Source: Terriglobia bacterium (lineage in GTDB: Bacteria; Acidobacteriota; Thermoanaerobaculia; Thermoanaerobaculales; Thermoanaerobaculaceae). From it: a DNA stretch of 64,000 nucleotides. The position numbers and the translations under genes are program-made. Shown here piece by piece: positions 52,860 to 61,447 of this stretch. The notes under the pieces are model-generated. The model ran no database searches. It worked only from the letters and a program-made list of their open reading frames with translations, and had not been told where the DNA came from. The stretch spans positions 186,001 through 250,000 of the forward strand of contig JAIQFQ010000002.1 in assembly GCA_020073245.1 (NCBI GenBank), written 5' to 3'. Positions within the stretch are counted from its first letter, which is position 1; each line of letters opens with the position of its first letter.

Positions 52860-53843
52860 GTGACACAGCATCAAGGCGCACGGCGGCCGGTGGCGGTCAT
52901 CGCCTTCGGGGGCAACGCACTGCTGAGGCCGCAGGACCACGGCACCCAGGAGGAGCAGTTCACGCTCACCTGGAAGGCCACGCGCTGGCTGGTCGAGATC
53001 ATCCACCGCGGCTTCGAGTTGGTGATCGTCCACGGCAACGGGCCGCAGGTCGGCAACATCATGATCCAGGTCGAGGAGGCGGTCACCAAGATCCCTCCCC
53101 AGAGCCTTGAGGTGTGCGTCGCCCAGACCGAAGGCTCGATGGGGTTCATGTTGCAGAACCAACTGCGCAACCGTCTGAACGAGGAGCAGCTGTCAAAGGA
53201 GGTCGTCACCGTCCTCACGGAGGTCGAGGTGTCTCGCGACGACCCCGCGTTCGAGAACCCCAGCAAGCCGGTCGGGCCGTACTTCACGGCCTATCGCGCC
53301 AACCTCCTGATGCAGGAGCAGGGTTGGCAGATGGTTGAGGACGCTGGGCGTGGGTGGCGTAAGGTGGTCCCGTCGCCGCAGCCCACACGAATTCTCGATG
53401 TGGGCGTGATCAGGCGGCTCGTCGAGGGCGGCGCCGTGGTCGTAGCGGCCGGGGGAGGCGGAATTCCCGTCTACCAGGACGTCGGCGGTTACTTCAACGG
53501 CGTCGAGGCCGTGATCGACAAGGACTACACCACCTCGTTGCTCGCGCAGGAACTCGACGCCGACCTGTTCATTGTCCTGACCCAGGTGGCGCAGGTTGCT
53601 GAGAACTTCGGGCGCCCGAACCAGCGCTGGCACTCCGAGATCCCGGTCGCGAAGGCGAAGGAGATGCTCGAGCACAACCAGTTCCCGCCCGGTTCGATGG
53701 GGCCCAAGATCCGGGCCGCCATCGCGTTCGTGGAGAAGACCGGCAAGGAGGTGCTCATCACCGACGCGGAGCACCTCAAGGATGCGCTCGCGCGCAAGTC
53801 CGGCACGTACATCGTTGCCGACGGCGCAGGCAAGGAGGATTGA
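52860..53843 (+). CDS. arcC: Carbamate kinase
   Basis: 327 residues from GTG 52860 (GGAGG upstream). It transfers phosphate between carbamoyl phosphate and ADP. The amino-acid kinase fold shows IAFGGNALL, VHGNGPQVGN, VVVAAGGGGIPV and the ALLLDxxT-like KDYTTSLLA. Followed two bases later by otc, an arrangement of arginine or citrulline catabolic operons that yields ATP. Confidence 0.93.
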   Translation: MTQHQGARRPVAVIAFGGNALLRPQDHGTQEEQFTLTWKATRWLVEIIHRGFELVIVHGNGPQVGNIMIQVEEAVTKIPPQSLEVCVAQTEGSMGFMLQNQLRNRLNEEQLSKEVVTVLTEVEVSRDDPAFENPSKPVGPYFTAYRANLLMQEQGWQMVEDAGRGWRKVVPSPQPTRILDVGVIRRLVEGGAVVVAAGGGGIPVYQDVGGYFNGVEAVIDKDYTTSLLAQELDADLFIVLTQVAQVAENFGRPNQRWHSEIPVAKAKEMLEHNQFPPGSMGPKIRAAIAFVEKTGKEVLITDAEHLKDALARKSGTYIVADGAGKED

Positions 53844-53845
53844 GC

Positions 53846-54787
53846 ATGTTCCGTAGCCCATGGCAGAGGCACAAGGACCTGATTTCCATCCACGACCTGA
53901 CGACCGACGAGGTCGAGGCGCTGTTCCAGCTGGCCGCCAACGTCAAGGCCCGACCCGACCGCTACCGCACCGCCCTCGCCGGCCAGACCCTCGCGATGAT
54001 CTTCGAGAAGTCCTCGACCCGCACACGCGTGTCGTTCGAGGTCGGCATGTATCAACTGGGCGGCCTCGCGACGTTCCTCTCGAGCCGCGACATCCAGATC
54101 GGACGAGGCGAGACCATCGAGGACACGGCCAAGGTGCTCTCACGCTACGTTAGCGGCATCATGGCCCGCACCTTTGCGCACGCGACGGTGACCAACCTGG
54201 CGAAGTACGCGACGGTGCCGGTAATCAACGGGCTTACCGACCTGCTGCACCCGTGCCAGGCGCTCACCGACTACTTCACGGCACGGGAGCAGTTCGGGAA
54301 CACAAAGGGGTTGACCTTGGCCTACATCGGGGACGGCAACAACATGGCGCACTCCCTGATGTTCGGCGGGCCGAAGGTGGGCATGAGCGTTCGCGTCGCG
54401 AGCCCGGAGGGATACCGGCCGAAGCCTGAGATCGTCGAGCTCGCGAAGCAGGACGCAAGGGCGGCCGGCACCGCGATCGAGGTGGTGACCAGGCCCGAGG
54501 AAGCCGTTCGCGGCGCCCACGTGGTCTACACCGACGTGTTCGCCTCCATGGGGCAGGAGGCCGAGGCGCAGGTGCGCCTGAAGGCGTTCGCGGGGTACCA
54601 GGTCACCCCCGAGTTGATGGAGACGGCCGACAAAGACGCCGTCTTCATGCACTGCCTGCCGTGCCACCGCGGCGAGGAGGTGCTCGCGGATGTGGCCGAC
54701 GGCCGCTGGTCGGTGATCTTCGACGAGGCCGAGAACCGGCTCCACGTGCAGAAGGCCATCATGCTGATGCTGATGATGCAGCATTAG
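53846..54787 (+). CDS. Ornithine carbamoyltransferase
   Basis: 313 residues from ATG 53846, with AAGGAGG six bases upstream. Carbamoyl-phosphate site EKSSTRTRVSFE, ornithine-binding DVFASMG and catalytic HCLP are all present. Paired with arcC, it probably runs in the catabolic direction (citrulline to ornithine), but no arcA is in view, so an anabolic argF role cannot be excluded; symbol left blank. Note HCLPCHRGEE where many enzymes have HCLPAHRGEE, a common neutral change. Confidence 0.92.
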   Translation: MFRSPWQRHKDLISIHDLTTDEVEALFQLAANVKARPDRYRTALAGQTLAMIFEKSSTRTRVSFEVGMYQLGGLATFLSSRDIQIGRGETIEDTAKVLSRYVSGIMARTFAHATVTNLAKYATVPVINGLTDLLHPCQALTDYFTAREQFGNTKGLTLAYIGDGNNMAHSLMFGGPKVGMSVRVASPEGYRPKPEIVELAKQDARAAGTAIEVVTRPEEAVRGAHVVYTDVFASMGQEAEAQVRLKAFAGYQVTPELMETADKDAVFMHCLPCHRGEEVLADVADGRWSVIFDEAENRLHVQKAIMLMLMMQH

Positions 54788-54955
54788 GCGCCGCCGGCGT
54801 CGCCGATAGCGGACCATCTGCGTTGTCGGGCTTCGGCGGTTCGGATCCTCACATAGCCTCCGGCTATGCTCCGGTCCGACCGCCTCGCCCTCCTAGCATC
54901 TGGCCCACTCTCGGCTCCGCGGCTACACGCCCTCCACCTCTGCCCTGCCTGCGAT
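54788..54955 (+). repeat. Intergenic element A, copy 5 (intact)
   Basis: Starts at the stop codon with CGCCGCCGGCGTCGCCGATA. CCATCTGCGTTGTCGGGCTT matches the copies' left end. The hairpin is CATAGCC-TCC-GGCTATG (54852-54868): two pairs differ from copy 2, but pairing is kept. CGCCTCGCCCTCCTAGCATC, CGCGGCTACACGCC and GCCCTGCCTGCG follow. Confidence 0.8.
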
Positions 54956-55195
54956 GTGTCGTTCCCTGTGCCCGGACCACGGTCTCTCCGGCGGCGCGGC
55001 TACCCGCCTTCCGCCGTCGTCCTGCCTGTTTTGCTTCTCAACTTTTCACTCTAAACCCTTCACTCTCAACTCGTTCTTTTGGACGTTCGAGCCTTCGAAC
55101 CTGCGAACGCTCTTTGCTCCTCTGCTCCTCAACCCCTCCGCTCCTCGGCCCGTCTCTTCGGACCCCGAACCCCGAGTCCCGGACCACGGTACTGC
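54956..55195. repeat. Heptamer arrays and repeat cassette (class C)
   Basis: TTCACTC/TCTCAAC-type pyrimidine heptamers (55033-55078), the CCTTCGAACCTGCGAACG cassette (55092 on), GCTCCTCTGCTCCTC (55116 on) and GGACCCC/GAACCCC/GGACCAC heptamers (55160-55188). The pyrimidine arm lacks a facing purine arm here. 55196-55357 is unremarkable leader with a GGAGGTGA ribosome site. Confidence 0.65.
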
Positions 55196-55357
55196 CACGC
55201 TGGCGTGCACGGATGGCGCGGTCGGGGTGGCATGCACCTGAGACCATGGTGTAGATTGGCAGGCCGATTGCTAGCGGTTGACCGGATGTCCAGCGGTGCA
55301 CGCCGGCAGTGTGCCGCAGGCGGGCCGCTGCTGGCGGTCCGAACTTGGAGGTGAGAT

Positions 55358-56323
55358 GTGATCGAGGTCGAAGGTCTGACGAAGCGGTTCGTTGACAGGG
55401 ATGCCGTGTCGGATGTCTCGTTCTTCGTGCCTGAGGGTGAGGTGCTCGGCTTCCTCGGTCCCAACGGCGCCGGTAAGACCACCACGATGCGGATGATCAC
55501 GGGGTTCCTGCCAGCGACGGCGGGGAAGATTCGCGTCGCCGGGCTCGACGTTGAGCGCGACCCGCTGGGGGTGAGAGCACGAATCGGCTACCTGCCGGAG
55601 AACGTGGCGCTCTACCCCGAGATGAGGGTCGAAGAGTACCTGAGATTCCGCGCCGCAGTGGAGGGGATTCCCCGCGGCGAGGTCAAGGCGAGGGTGGACG
55701 AGGCTTGCGACCGCTGCATGGTCGGCGACGTCCGCCGCCAGCTGGCCGGCACGCTCTCAAAGGGGTACCGCCAGCGCGTGGGGCTTGCGGCTGCGCTCAT
55801 CCACAAGCCTCCTGTCCTGATCCTGGATGAGCCCACGGTCGGTCTCGACCCCCGCCAAATCGTCAAGATCCGCGAGCTGATTACCGAGCTGGGGCGCGAG
55901 CACACCGTGATCCTCTCGACGCACATCCTGCCGGAGGTGGAGCAGGTCTGTCGCCGGGTGCTGATCATCGACGGCGGCAAGCTGGTCGCCGACGGCACGC
56001 CGGAGCAGCTCCGAAGCGGTTTCTCGGGTGCGGCCGAGATCAACGTCGAGCTCGAGGCACCCGAGGCAGAGGCGCGCGCCGCCCTCGAGGTGCTGCCGGG
56101 CGCCTCGAACGTGCGCAACGAAGGCAGCGGCCGGTTCCGTCTCGCCGTGGACGGCGGGGCCGACCTGCGGCGCGAGGTATTCAAGCTGGCTGTCGCGAAG
56201 GGGTGGGTACTGCTGGGAATGGCCCAGACGGTGCCCTCCCTCGAGGACGTCTTCCTGCGGCTGACGACCCACGATGCCGAGGTCGGGCAAGAGGCACAGC
56301 TCGAGGAGGTGGCCAGTGCGTAA
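55358..56323 (+). CDS. ABC transporter ATP-binding protein (Gld-type)
   Basis: 321 residues from GTG 55358. Walker A GPNGAGKT, signature LSKGYRQRV (in place of LSGGQ) and Walker B VLILDEPTVGLD are complete. The C-terminal 80 residues are an added regulatory domain. First of four co-transcribed genes that match the GldA/F/G-type exporter found in many bacteria; in gliding Bacteroidota it supports motility, elsewhere its substrate is unknown. Confidence 0.9.
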   Translation: MIEVEGLTKRFVDRDAVSDVSFFVPEGEVLGFLGPNGAGKTTTMRMITGFLPATAGKIRVAGLDVERDPLGVRARIGYLPENVALYPEMRVEEYLRFRAAVEGIPRGEVKARVDEACDRCMVGDVRRQLAGTLSKGYRQRVGLAAALIHKPPVLILDEPTVGLDPRQIVKIRELITELGREHTVILSTHILPEVEQVCRRVLIIDGGKLVADGTPEQLRSGFSGAAEINVELEAPEAEARAALEVLPGASNVRNEGSGRFRLAVDGGADLRREVFKLAVAKGWVLLGMAQTVPSLEDVFLRLTTHDAEVGQEAQLEEVASA

Positions 56324-57056
56324 GCTCTTTGCCCTCGTCCAGCGCGAGTTGCTGGCGTACTTCTCCTCGCCGCTCGCCTATGTCGTGCTGACCGCGTTCC
56401 TGTTCATCAACGGGTATGTCTTCTACCTGATCGTCGCGTTTCTCAACGATCCTCGCACACAAGCGATGGCTCCGCTCAAGCTCCTCTTCGGTGGCACGAT
56501 CTTCTTCTGGCTCTACCTCCTGTTTGTGGTTCCGGTCATCACGATGCGCCTGCTCGCAGAGGAGCGCCGTACGGGCACCCTCGAGGTGCTTCTGACATCG
56601 CCGGTGAGCGAGGGCCAGGTCGTAGCGGGCAAGTTCATCGCGGCGTTCGTGTTCTACCTCTTTCTGTGGCTCCCGACCTGGGTGTACGTCTGGATCCTCG
56701 CGAGCAACGCCAAGATCGACTTCGGACCGGTTTGGGCCGGCTACTTGGGGATCGCGCTCCTCGGCCTGCTGTTCCTCTCGGTGGGGCTGCTCACCTCAGC
56801 GCTGGTTCGCAACCAGATCATCGCCGCGATCCTGGCGTTCGCGGTGCTGGTGATCGTGTTCTCGCTCGGCCTCGTGGAGAACCTCGCCAGCGGCGCGGCC
56901 GTGAAGGGAGCGCTCGGCTACATGAACCTCTGGAACCACATGGACGACTTCGCCAAGGGCATCGTGGACACCCGCCACATCGTCTACAACCTGAGCCTGA
57001 CCGGGCTCTTCCTCTTCCTCGCCACGAAGGCGCTGGAAGCGAGCAAGGGAAGGTGA
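56316..57056 (+). CDS. ABC transporter permease (GldF-type)
   Basis: 246 residues from GTG 56316, overlapping the ATPase gene by 8 bp. Six membrane helices (about 20-45, 60-85, 105-135, 140-165, 170-195, 225-240). TGTLEVLLTSPVSE is the ABC-2 permease mark. Confidence 0.88.
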   Translation: MRKLFALVQRELLAYFSSPLAYVVLTAFLFINGYVFYLIVAFLNDPRTQAMAPLKLLFGGTIFFWLYLLFVVPVITMRLLAEERRTGTLEVLLTSPVSEGQVVAGKFIAAFVFYLFLWLPTWVYVWILASNAKIDFGPVWAGYLGIALLGLLFLSVGLLTSALVRNQIIAAILAFAVLVIVFSLGLVENLASGAAVKGALGYMNLWNHMDDFAKGIVDTRHIVYNLSLTGLFLFLATKALEASKGR

Positions 57057-57059
57057 GCG

Positions 57060-58496
57060 ATGCGCAAGCAGACACTCTTCGCGGCGTCCAGCACCACGGT
57101 CGGCATCGTTTTGGCGGTCGTGCTCGTCGGCATGGTCAACTGGCTCGGGTACCGCCACTACTCGCGCGGCGACTGGACCGGATCCAAGCTCTACACCCTC
57201 TCCGGGAAGAGCAAGAACGTCCTCAAGAGCGTCGCCAAGGACGTGCGCATCGTGGTGCTGATGACGCCGTCCACGCCGTTGTTCTCCGAGACCAAGGAGC
57301 TCCTCGACCGCTACACGGCGGCATGCCAGAAGATCCACGTCGAATACATCGACCCGGAGCGGGACCCGCTCCGCACCAAGACGCTCGCGCAGGAGTTCGC
57401 CGTGTCCAGTGCGAACACCGTCGTGTTCGCGGCTGAGGGGCGGAAGAAGTACGTGACCTCGGACCAGCTTGCCGACTACGATTACTCGGGGATGCAGATG
57501 GGCCAGGCGCCCAAGATGAAGGGGTTCAAGGGCGAAGAACAGTTCACCTCGGCGATCCTTGGCGTGGTCAACCCGAAGGTCCCGAAATTGTACTTCGTGA
57601 CCGGCCACGGCGAGCACGACCCCGACGGGATGGACGGCGATGGCTACTCACAGCTGAGGGACGCGATCAAGCGCGAGAACCTGGATGTGCAGAAGACGTC
57701 GCTTCTCTCCGGCTCGGCGCCCTCCGACTGCGACCTCCTCGTGGTCGCCGGACCGAAGGCGTCGTTTGCCGACCCGGAGAAGGTCGCCCTTAAGACGTTC
57801 CTCGACAAGGGCGGACGTGCGCTCGTCCTGCTCGACCCGGTGTTGGGCGGCCGCGCCGGCTCCTCTGGCCTGGAGGCCCTGCTCAAGGGGTACGGCGTGG
57901 AGGTCAACAGCGACCTGGTCGTCGACCCGGGGAAGCAGTTGCCGTTCTTCTCGGTGGCGGCGGTCTATGCGGACCAGTTCCGTTCTCACCCGGTTGTGAA
58001 CGGGATGCAGGGGCTCGCGGTGCTGCTTCCCGTCGCGCGGTCCGTGACCACCGCGACGGTCCCAGGTGCGTCTTCCACGATCCTCCTCACCACCACGGAA
58101 CAGGGGTGGGGACAGCGCAGCCTCGCGGTCAACGGCGCAGGGCAACTCGAGATCAAGAAGGCTCCGGGCGACACGCCGGGTCCGGTACCTCTGGGCGTTG
58201 CGGCGCAGTCGGACAAGGAGAAGGAGAACGGCTGGCGCCTGGTCGTGTTCGGCAACTCGGCGTTCGCCGTCAACCAGTACCTCGCCAACGCCGGCAACAT
58301 CAACCTCGCGCTCAACGCCATCGACTGGCTCGCCAAGCAGGAGCAGGCGCTCGGCATCGCGCCGCGGGCGCCCGAGCAGGTCCAGCTCTTCCTGTCGGCC
58401 GCCCAGATGCGTCGGGTCTTGCTGATTTCGCTGATCGGACTGCCGGCGTGCGCGATCGCGCTTGGTGTCGCCGTGTGGTGGCGCCGCCGCCGCTAG
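57060..58496 (+). CDS. GldG-type auxiliary membrane protein
   Basis: 478 residues. N- and C-terminal membrane helices bracket a periplasmic domain of the ABC_transp_aux type (MTPSTPLFSETKELLDRY; YFVTGHGEHD; LLVVAGP). Four bases after the permease stop. It probably binds the exported molecule or an outer partner. Confidence 0.87.
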   Translation: MRKQTLFAASSTTVGIVLAVVLVGMVNWLGYRHYSRGDWTGSKLYTLSGKSKNVLKSVAKDVRIVVLMTPSTPLFSETKELLDRYTAACQKIHVEYIDPERDPLRTKTLAQEFAVSSANTVVFAAEGRKKYVTSDQLADYDYSGMQMGQAPKMKGFKGEEQFTSAILGVVNPKVPKLYFVTGHGEHDPDGMDGDGYSQLRDAIKRENLDVQKTSLLSGSAPSDCDLLVVAGPKASFADPEKVALKTFLDKGGRALVLLDPVLGGRAGSSGLEALLKGYGVEVNSDLVVDPGKQLPFFSVAAVYADQFRSHPVVNGMQGLAVLLPVARSVTTATVPGASSTILLTTTEQGWGQRSLAVNGAGQLEIKKAPGDTPGPVPLGVAAQSDKEKENGWRLVVFGNSAFAVNQYLANAGNINLALNAIDWLAKQEQALGIAPRAPEQVQLFLSAAQMRRVLLISLIGLPACAIALGVAVWWRRRR

Positions 58497-58505
58497 GAGG
58501 TGCGA

Positions 58506-59864
58506 ATGCGGATCGGGCGACTGATCGCTCTGGCGTTCGTGGTCGTTGGACTCGGCACCTACATCCTGCTTTACGAGCGCCACAAGCCGACGACCGACGA
58601 GCTCAAGGAGCAAGCGGACAAGCTCTTCGTCGGGTTCGACCAGGCCAAGGCGAAGAAGGTGGTGGTCACCAACCCCCACGGCACGTTCGAGCTCGTCAAG
58701 GACAAGGACACGTGGAGGCTCAAGGCCCCGCTCGCCGATCAGGCCAACCAGGGCGCCGTCTCGAGCCTGTTGTTCTCAATGTCCGGCGTCAAGGCGGAGC
58801 GCGCGTTCAAGGCGGCCGAGGCAAAGCTCTCCGACTTCGGCCTCGACAAACCCCCGCTTCGGGTCACGGTCGAGGACGATGCAGGGACGGCTTACACGCT
58901 CAAGCTCGGCAGCGAACTCCCGCTCGGGAACCAGCGCGCCGCCATGACGACCGGTGAGAAGGTCTACCTCGTCAGCAAGTACGTCGCCAGCGACCTCGAG
59001 AAGGACCTGGCAGGGTGGCGCTCGGACGAACTGGCGCAGGTGTACGCGGGCGACGTCGCGTCCGTGACGGTGGCCTCGGCTTCGGGACAGCTCGTCCTCG
59101 CGCACGCCGGGACCGTGTGGACGATCAGCGCGCCGGCGGCTGACCTCGCTGACCGCGAGCGTGCGGACGGCCTCATCGGCGACCTCTCGGGCGCCCGCAT
59201 CAAGGAGTTCGTGGACACCGCGCCCGATCTCAAGGCGCTCGGCCTCGAGCCGCGTCGCTTCGGGGTGACCATCGTGAAGCGCGACGCCAAAGCCGCCCCG
59301 ATCGCTCTCGACTTCGGCAACGAGCGCGACGCCAAGGACGGCAAGCAGGTCGCCTGCAAGCGTGGCGAGCGGGTGTTCTGGGTGGACGGGAAGACCGTCT
59401 CGCGCCTCGGTGTGCCTTGGCAGGAGTGGCGCTCGAATCAGCTCGTCTCGTTCGACTCGTGGACGGTCGACAAGCTCGAGATCGAGGCGGGCGCGAGCAA
59501 GGCCGCGCTCGAGCGCAAGGACGGGATCTGGAAGGCCGGCGCGACCGAGGTGGACGCGGATGCGGTGAGCCGCCGCCTCAACACTCTGTCCGACCTCAAG
59601 GTCAGGGCGTTCGACCAGCCGAAGCCTTCGGGCGCGCCGCAGGGGCGCCTGAAGCTCTCCGGCGAGGGCGGGGTTTCGGTCGAGACCGCCTTCTACGCGG
59701 GGACTCCCGACGCGCTGGCCGTCGTGGCCGGACGGACCGGCGCCCTCGCGGTGGACGCCGCCCAGGTTCGAGAGGTCTTGACCGATCCGGCCTCGTTGGC
59801 GAAACCCAAGCTGGTCCCCACGCCGACCGCGAAACCCGCGACGACCACGCCGGCAAAGAAGTAG
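58506..59864 (+). CDS. DUF4340 periplasmic protein of the ABC system
   Basis: 452 residues from ATG 58506 (AGGAGG five bases before). One N-terminal helix (5-25), then repeated DUF4340 beta domains. A Lys/Pro/Thr tail. Always found after GldG-type genes in this arrangement; role unknown. Confidence 0.85.
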   Translation: MRIGRLIALAFVVVGLGTYILLYERHKPTTDELKEQADKLFVGFDQAKAKKVVVTNPHGTFELVKDKDTWRLKAPLADQANQGAVSSLLFSMSGVKAERAFKAAEAKLSDFGLDKPPLRVTVEDDAGTAYTLKLGSELPLGNQRAAMTTGEKVYLVSKYVASDLEKDLAGWRSDELAQVYAGDVASVTVASASGQLVLAHAGTVWTISAPAADLADRERADGLIGDLSGARIKEFVDTAPDLKALGLEPRRFGVTIVKRDAKAAPIALDFGNERDAKDGKQVACKRGERVFWVDGKTVSRLGVPWQEWRSNQLVSFDSWTVDKLEIEAGASKAALERKDGIWKAGATEVDADAVSRRLNTLSDLKVRAFDQPKPSGAPQGRLKLSGEGGVSVETAFYAGTPDALAVVAGRTGALAVDAAQVREVLTDPASLAKPKLVPTPTAKPATTTPAKK

Positions 59865-60083
59865 CAGGAGCAGAGGAGAGGGGGCGCAGAGGAGCTAGAG
59901 GCCGTTCGAGGGTTCGCAGTTTTGGTAGTTGCAAGGAAGAGGTCAAAGGGAAAAGGTCAAACGTCAAACGAACGGCAAGAACCTACCGAACCGAAGCGTG
60001 CGGTTCCTGACTTCCCTTTGACCTTTGGCGTTTGACCTTTCACTGCCTTTGCTCCTCGGCTCGTCTACGGTTCCTCTGCGACC
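59865..60083. repeat. Long inverted region of nested heptamers between convergent operons (class C)
   Basis: Outer arms CGCAGAGG (59884-59891) and CCTCTGCG (60073-60080). Middle arms GGTCAAAGGGAAAAGGTCAA (59941 on) and TTTGACCTTTGGCGTTTGAC (60018 on). A central GAACC/GGTTC hairpin (about 59988-60006). Heptamer units include GGTCAAA, CGTCAAA, TTGACCT. It could terminate both flanking operons. Confidence 0.75.
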
Positions 60084-60085
60084 GG

Positions 60086-61447
60086 TCAGTCCCCGTTGGT
60101 CCCCTGGATTTCGAGCCGACGGATCATCTCGTTGAGGGTGGAAGGGCGCACGCGCAGCATCTGTGCGGCGCGGCGCTGGACGCCGCCGCAGCGAGCGAGA
60201 GACGCCTCGATGAGCGCGCGGGTGTAGGCGTTCACCGCGTCCTTGAGGTCCACGCCCTCGGCCGGCAGATGCGCGGCCGGGCTGGCCTGCGGGGCCAGCA
60301 CCTCAGCTGGTAGGAGATCCGTGTCGATGACGTCGCCTGGGCAGAGCACCACGGCGCGCTCGATCACGTTCTCGAGCTGTCGGACATTGCCCGGCCAGTG
60401 ATACCCGACCAGCACGTCGAGGGCTCGCGGGGTGAGGGCGAGGTTGGGCTTGGCGTTCTCCTCCCCGTAGCGCCTCAGGAACTGGCTGGCGAGCGCAAGG
60501 ACGTCCTCGCGCCGGCTGCGCAACGGCGGCAGCTCGATCGTGATGACGTTGAGCCGGTAGAACAGGTCCTCTCGGAACGTGCCCTCGGCAACCATCTTGG
60601 GGAGGTCGGCGTTGGTGGCTGCGATGATGCGAACGTCTACCTTTATCGTCTGCTCGCCACCGACCGGAATGAACTCCCTTTCCTGGATCACCCGCAGGAG
60701 CTTGGCCTGCGTTGGGGGTGTGATGGTTCCGATCTCGTCGAGGAAGATAGTACCCGAGTCGGCCGCCTCGAACAGGCCGCGGCGATTCGCCACGGCCCCG
60801 GTGAACGCGCCCCGCACGTGCCCGAACAGGGTGGACTCGAGAAGGTCGGTGGGGACCGAGCCCGTGTTAACGACCACGAACGGGGCCTCGGCCCGCGGCG
60901 AGAGCTGATGCACGGCGCGGGCCAAGAGCTCCTTGCCAGTTCCGGACTCGCCGGTGAGGAGGATGTTGGAGCGTGAGGGCGCCGCCCGGCGCACCATCTC
61001 GATGACCTGCTCCATGAGGGGCGAGCGCCACACGAGCGTGCCGAGCCCTCCCAGGCGCTGCCGTAGGTCGCGGTTCTCGGTGAGGAGGCGGTGCTGCTCC
61101 AGCCCCTTGCGGACCGTGAGCACGACCTCCTGGTTCTTGAAAGGCTTGGCGATGTAGTGGAAGGCACCCTCCCGCATCGCGGCGATGGCGGTCTCCACCG
61201 ACGAATACGCCGTGATCACGACCACGACGATCTCGGGGTCGCGTGCCTTGAGCTCCCTGAGTACCTCGAGCCCCGGCTTGTCGGGAAGCATCAGGTCCAA
61301 GAGGACGAGGTCCACCTCCCCATCCTCGGTTTGCCGCAAACCCTCGGCGGCGGTCAAGGCCTGCATCACCTGGAAGCCCTCCCGGCGCAGCAGCGTGGCC
61401 AGCACGTCCTGCAGCACGGGCTCGTCATCGATGATCAGCACTCTCAT
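60086..61447 (-). CDS. NtrC-family sigma-54 response regulator
   Basis: 453 residues. Receiver domain with D51-type LLDLMLP; AAA+ domain with GESGTGKE, the sigma-54 contact GAFTGA, and GTIFLDEIG; Fis-type helix-turn-helix at the end (RRAAQMLRVRPSTLNE). It activates sigma-54 promoters when phosphorylated by the adjacent kinase. The start overlaps the kinase stop by four bases. Confidence 0.94.
   Translation of the reverse strand: MRVLIIDDEPVLQDVLATLLRREGFQVMQALTAAEGLRQTEDGEVDLVLLDLMLPDKPGLEVLRELKARDPEIVVVVITAYSSVETAIAAMREGAFHYIAKPFKNQEVVLTVRKGLEQHRLLTENRDLRQRLGGLGTLVWRSPLMEQVIEMVRRAAPSRSNILLTGESGTGKELLARAVHQLSPRAEAPFVVVNTGSVPTDLLESTLFGHVRGAFTGAVANRRGLFEAADSGTIFLDEIGTITPPTQAKLLRVIQEREFIPVGGEQTIKVDVRIIAATNADLPKMVAEGTFREDLFYRLNVITIELPPLRSRREDVLALASQFLRRYGEENAKPNLALTPRALDVLVGYHWPGNVRQLENVIERAVVLCPGDVIDTDLLPAEVLAPQASPAAHLPAEGVDLKDAVNAYTRALIEASLARCGGVQRRAAQMLRVRPSTLNEMIRRLEIQGTNGD

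Noticed and set aside
60086-61447. Sigma-54 (-24/-12) promoters for the NtrC-type regulator within the window
   Set aside because: No convincing TGGCAC-N5-TTGC site was seen in the gaps by eye; a matrix search would be decisive.
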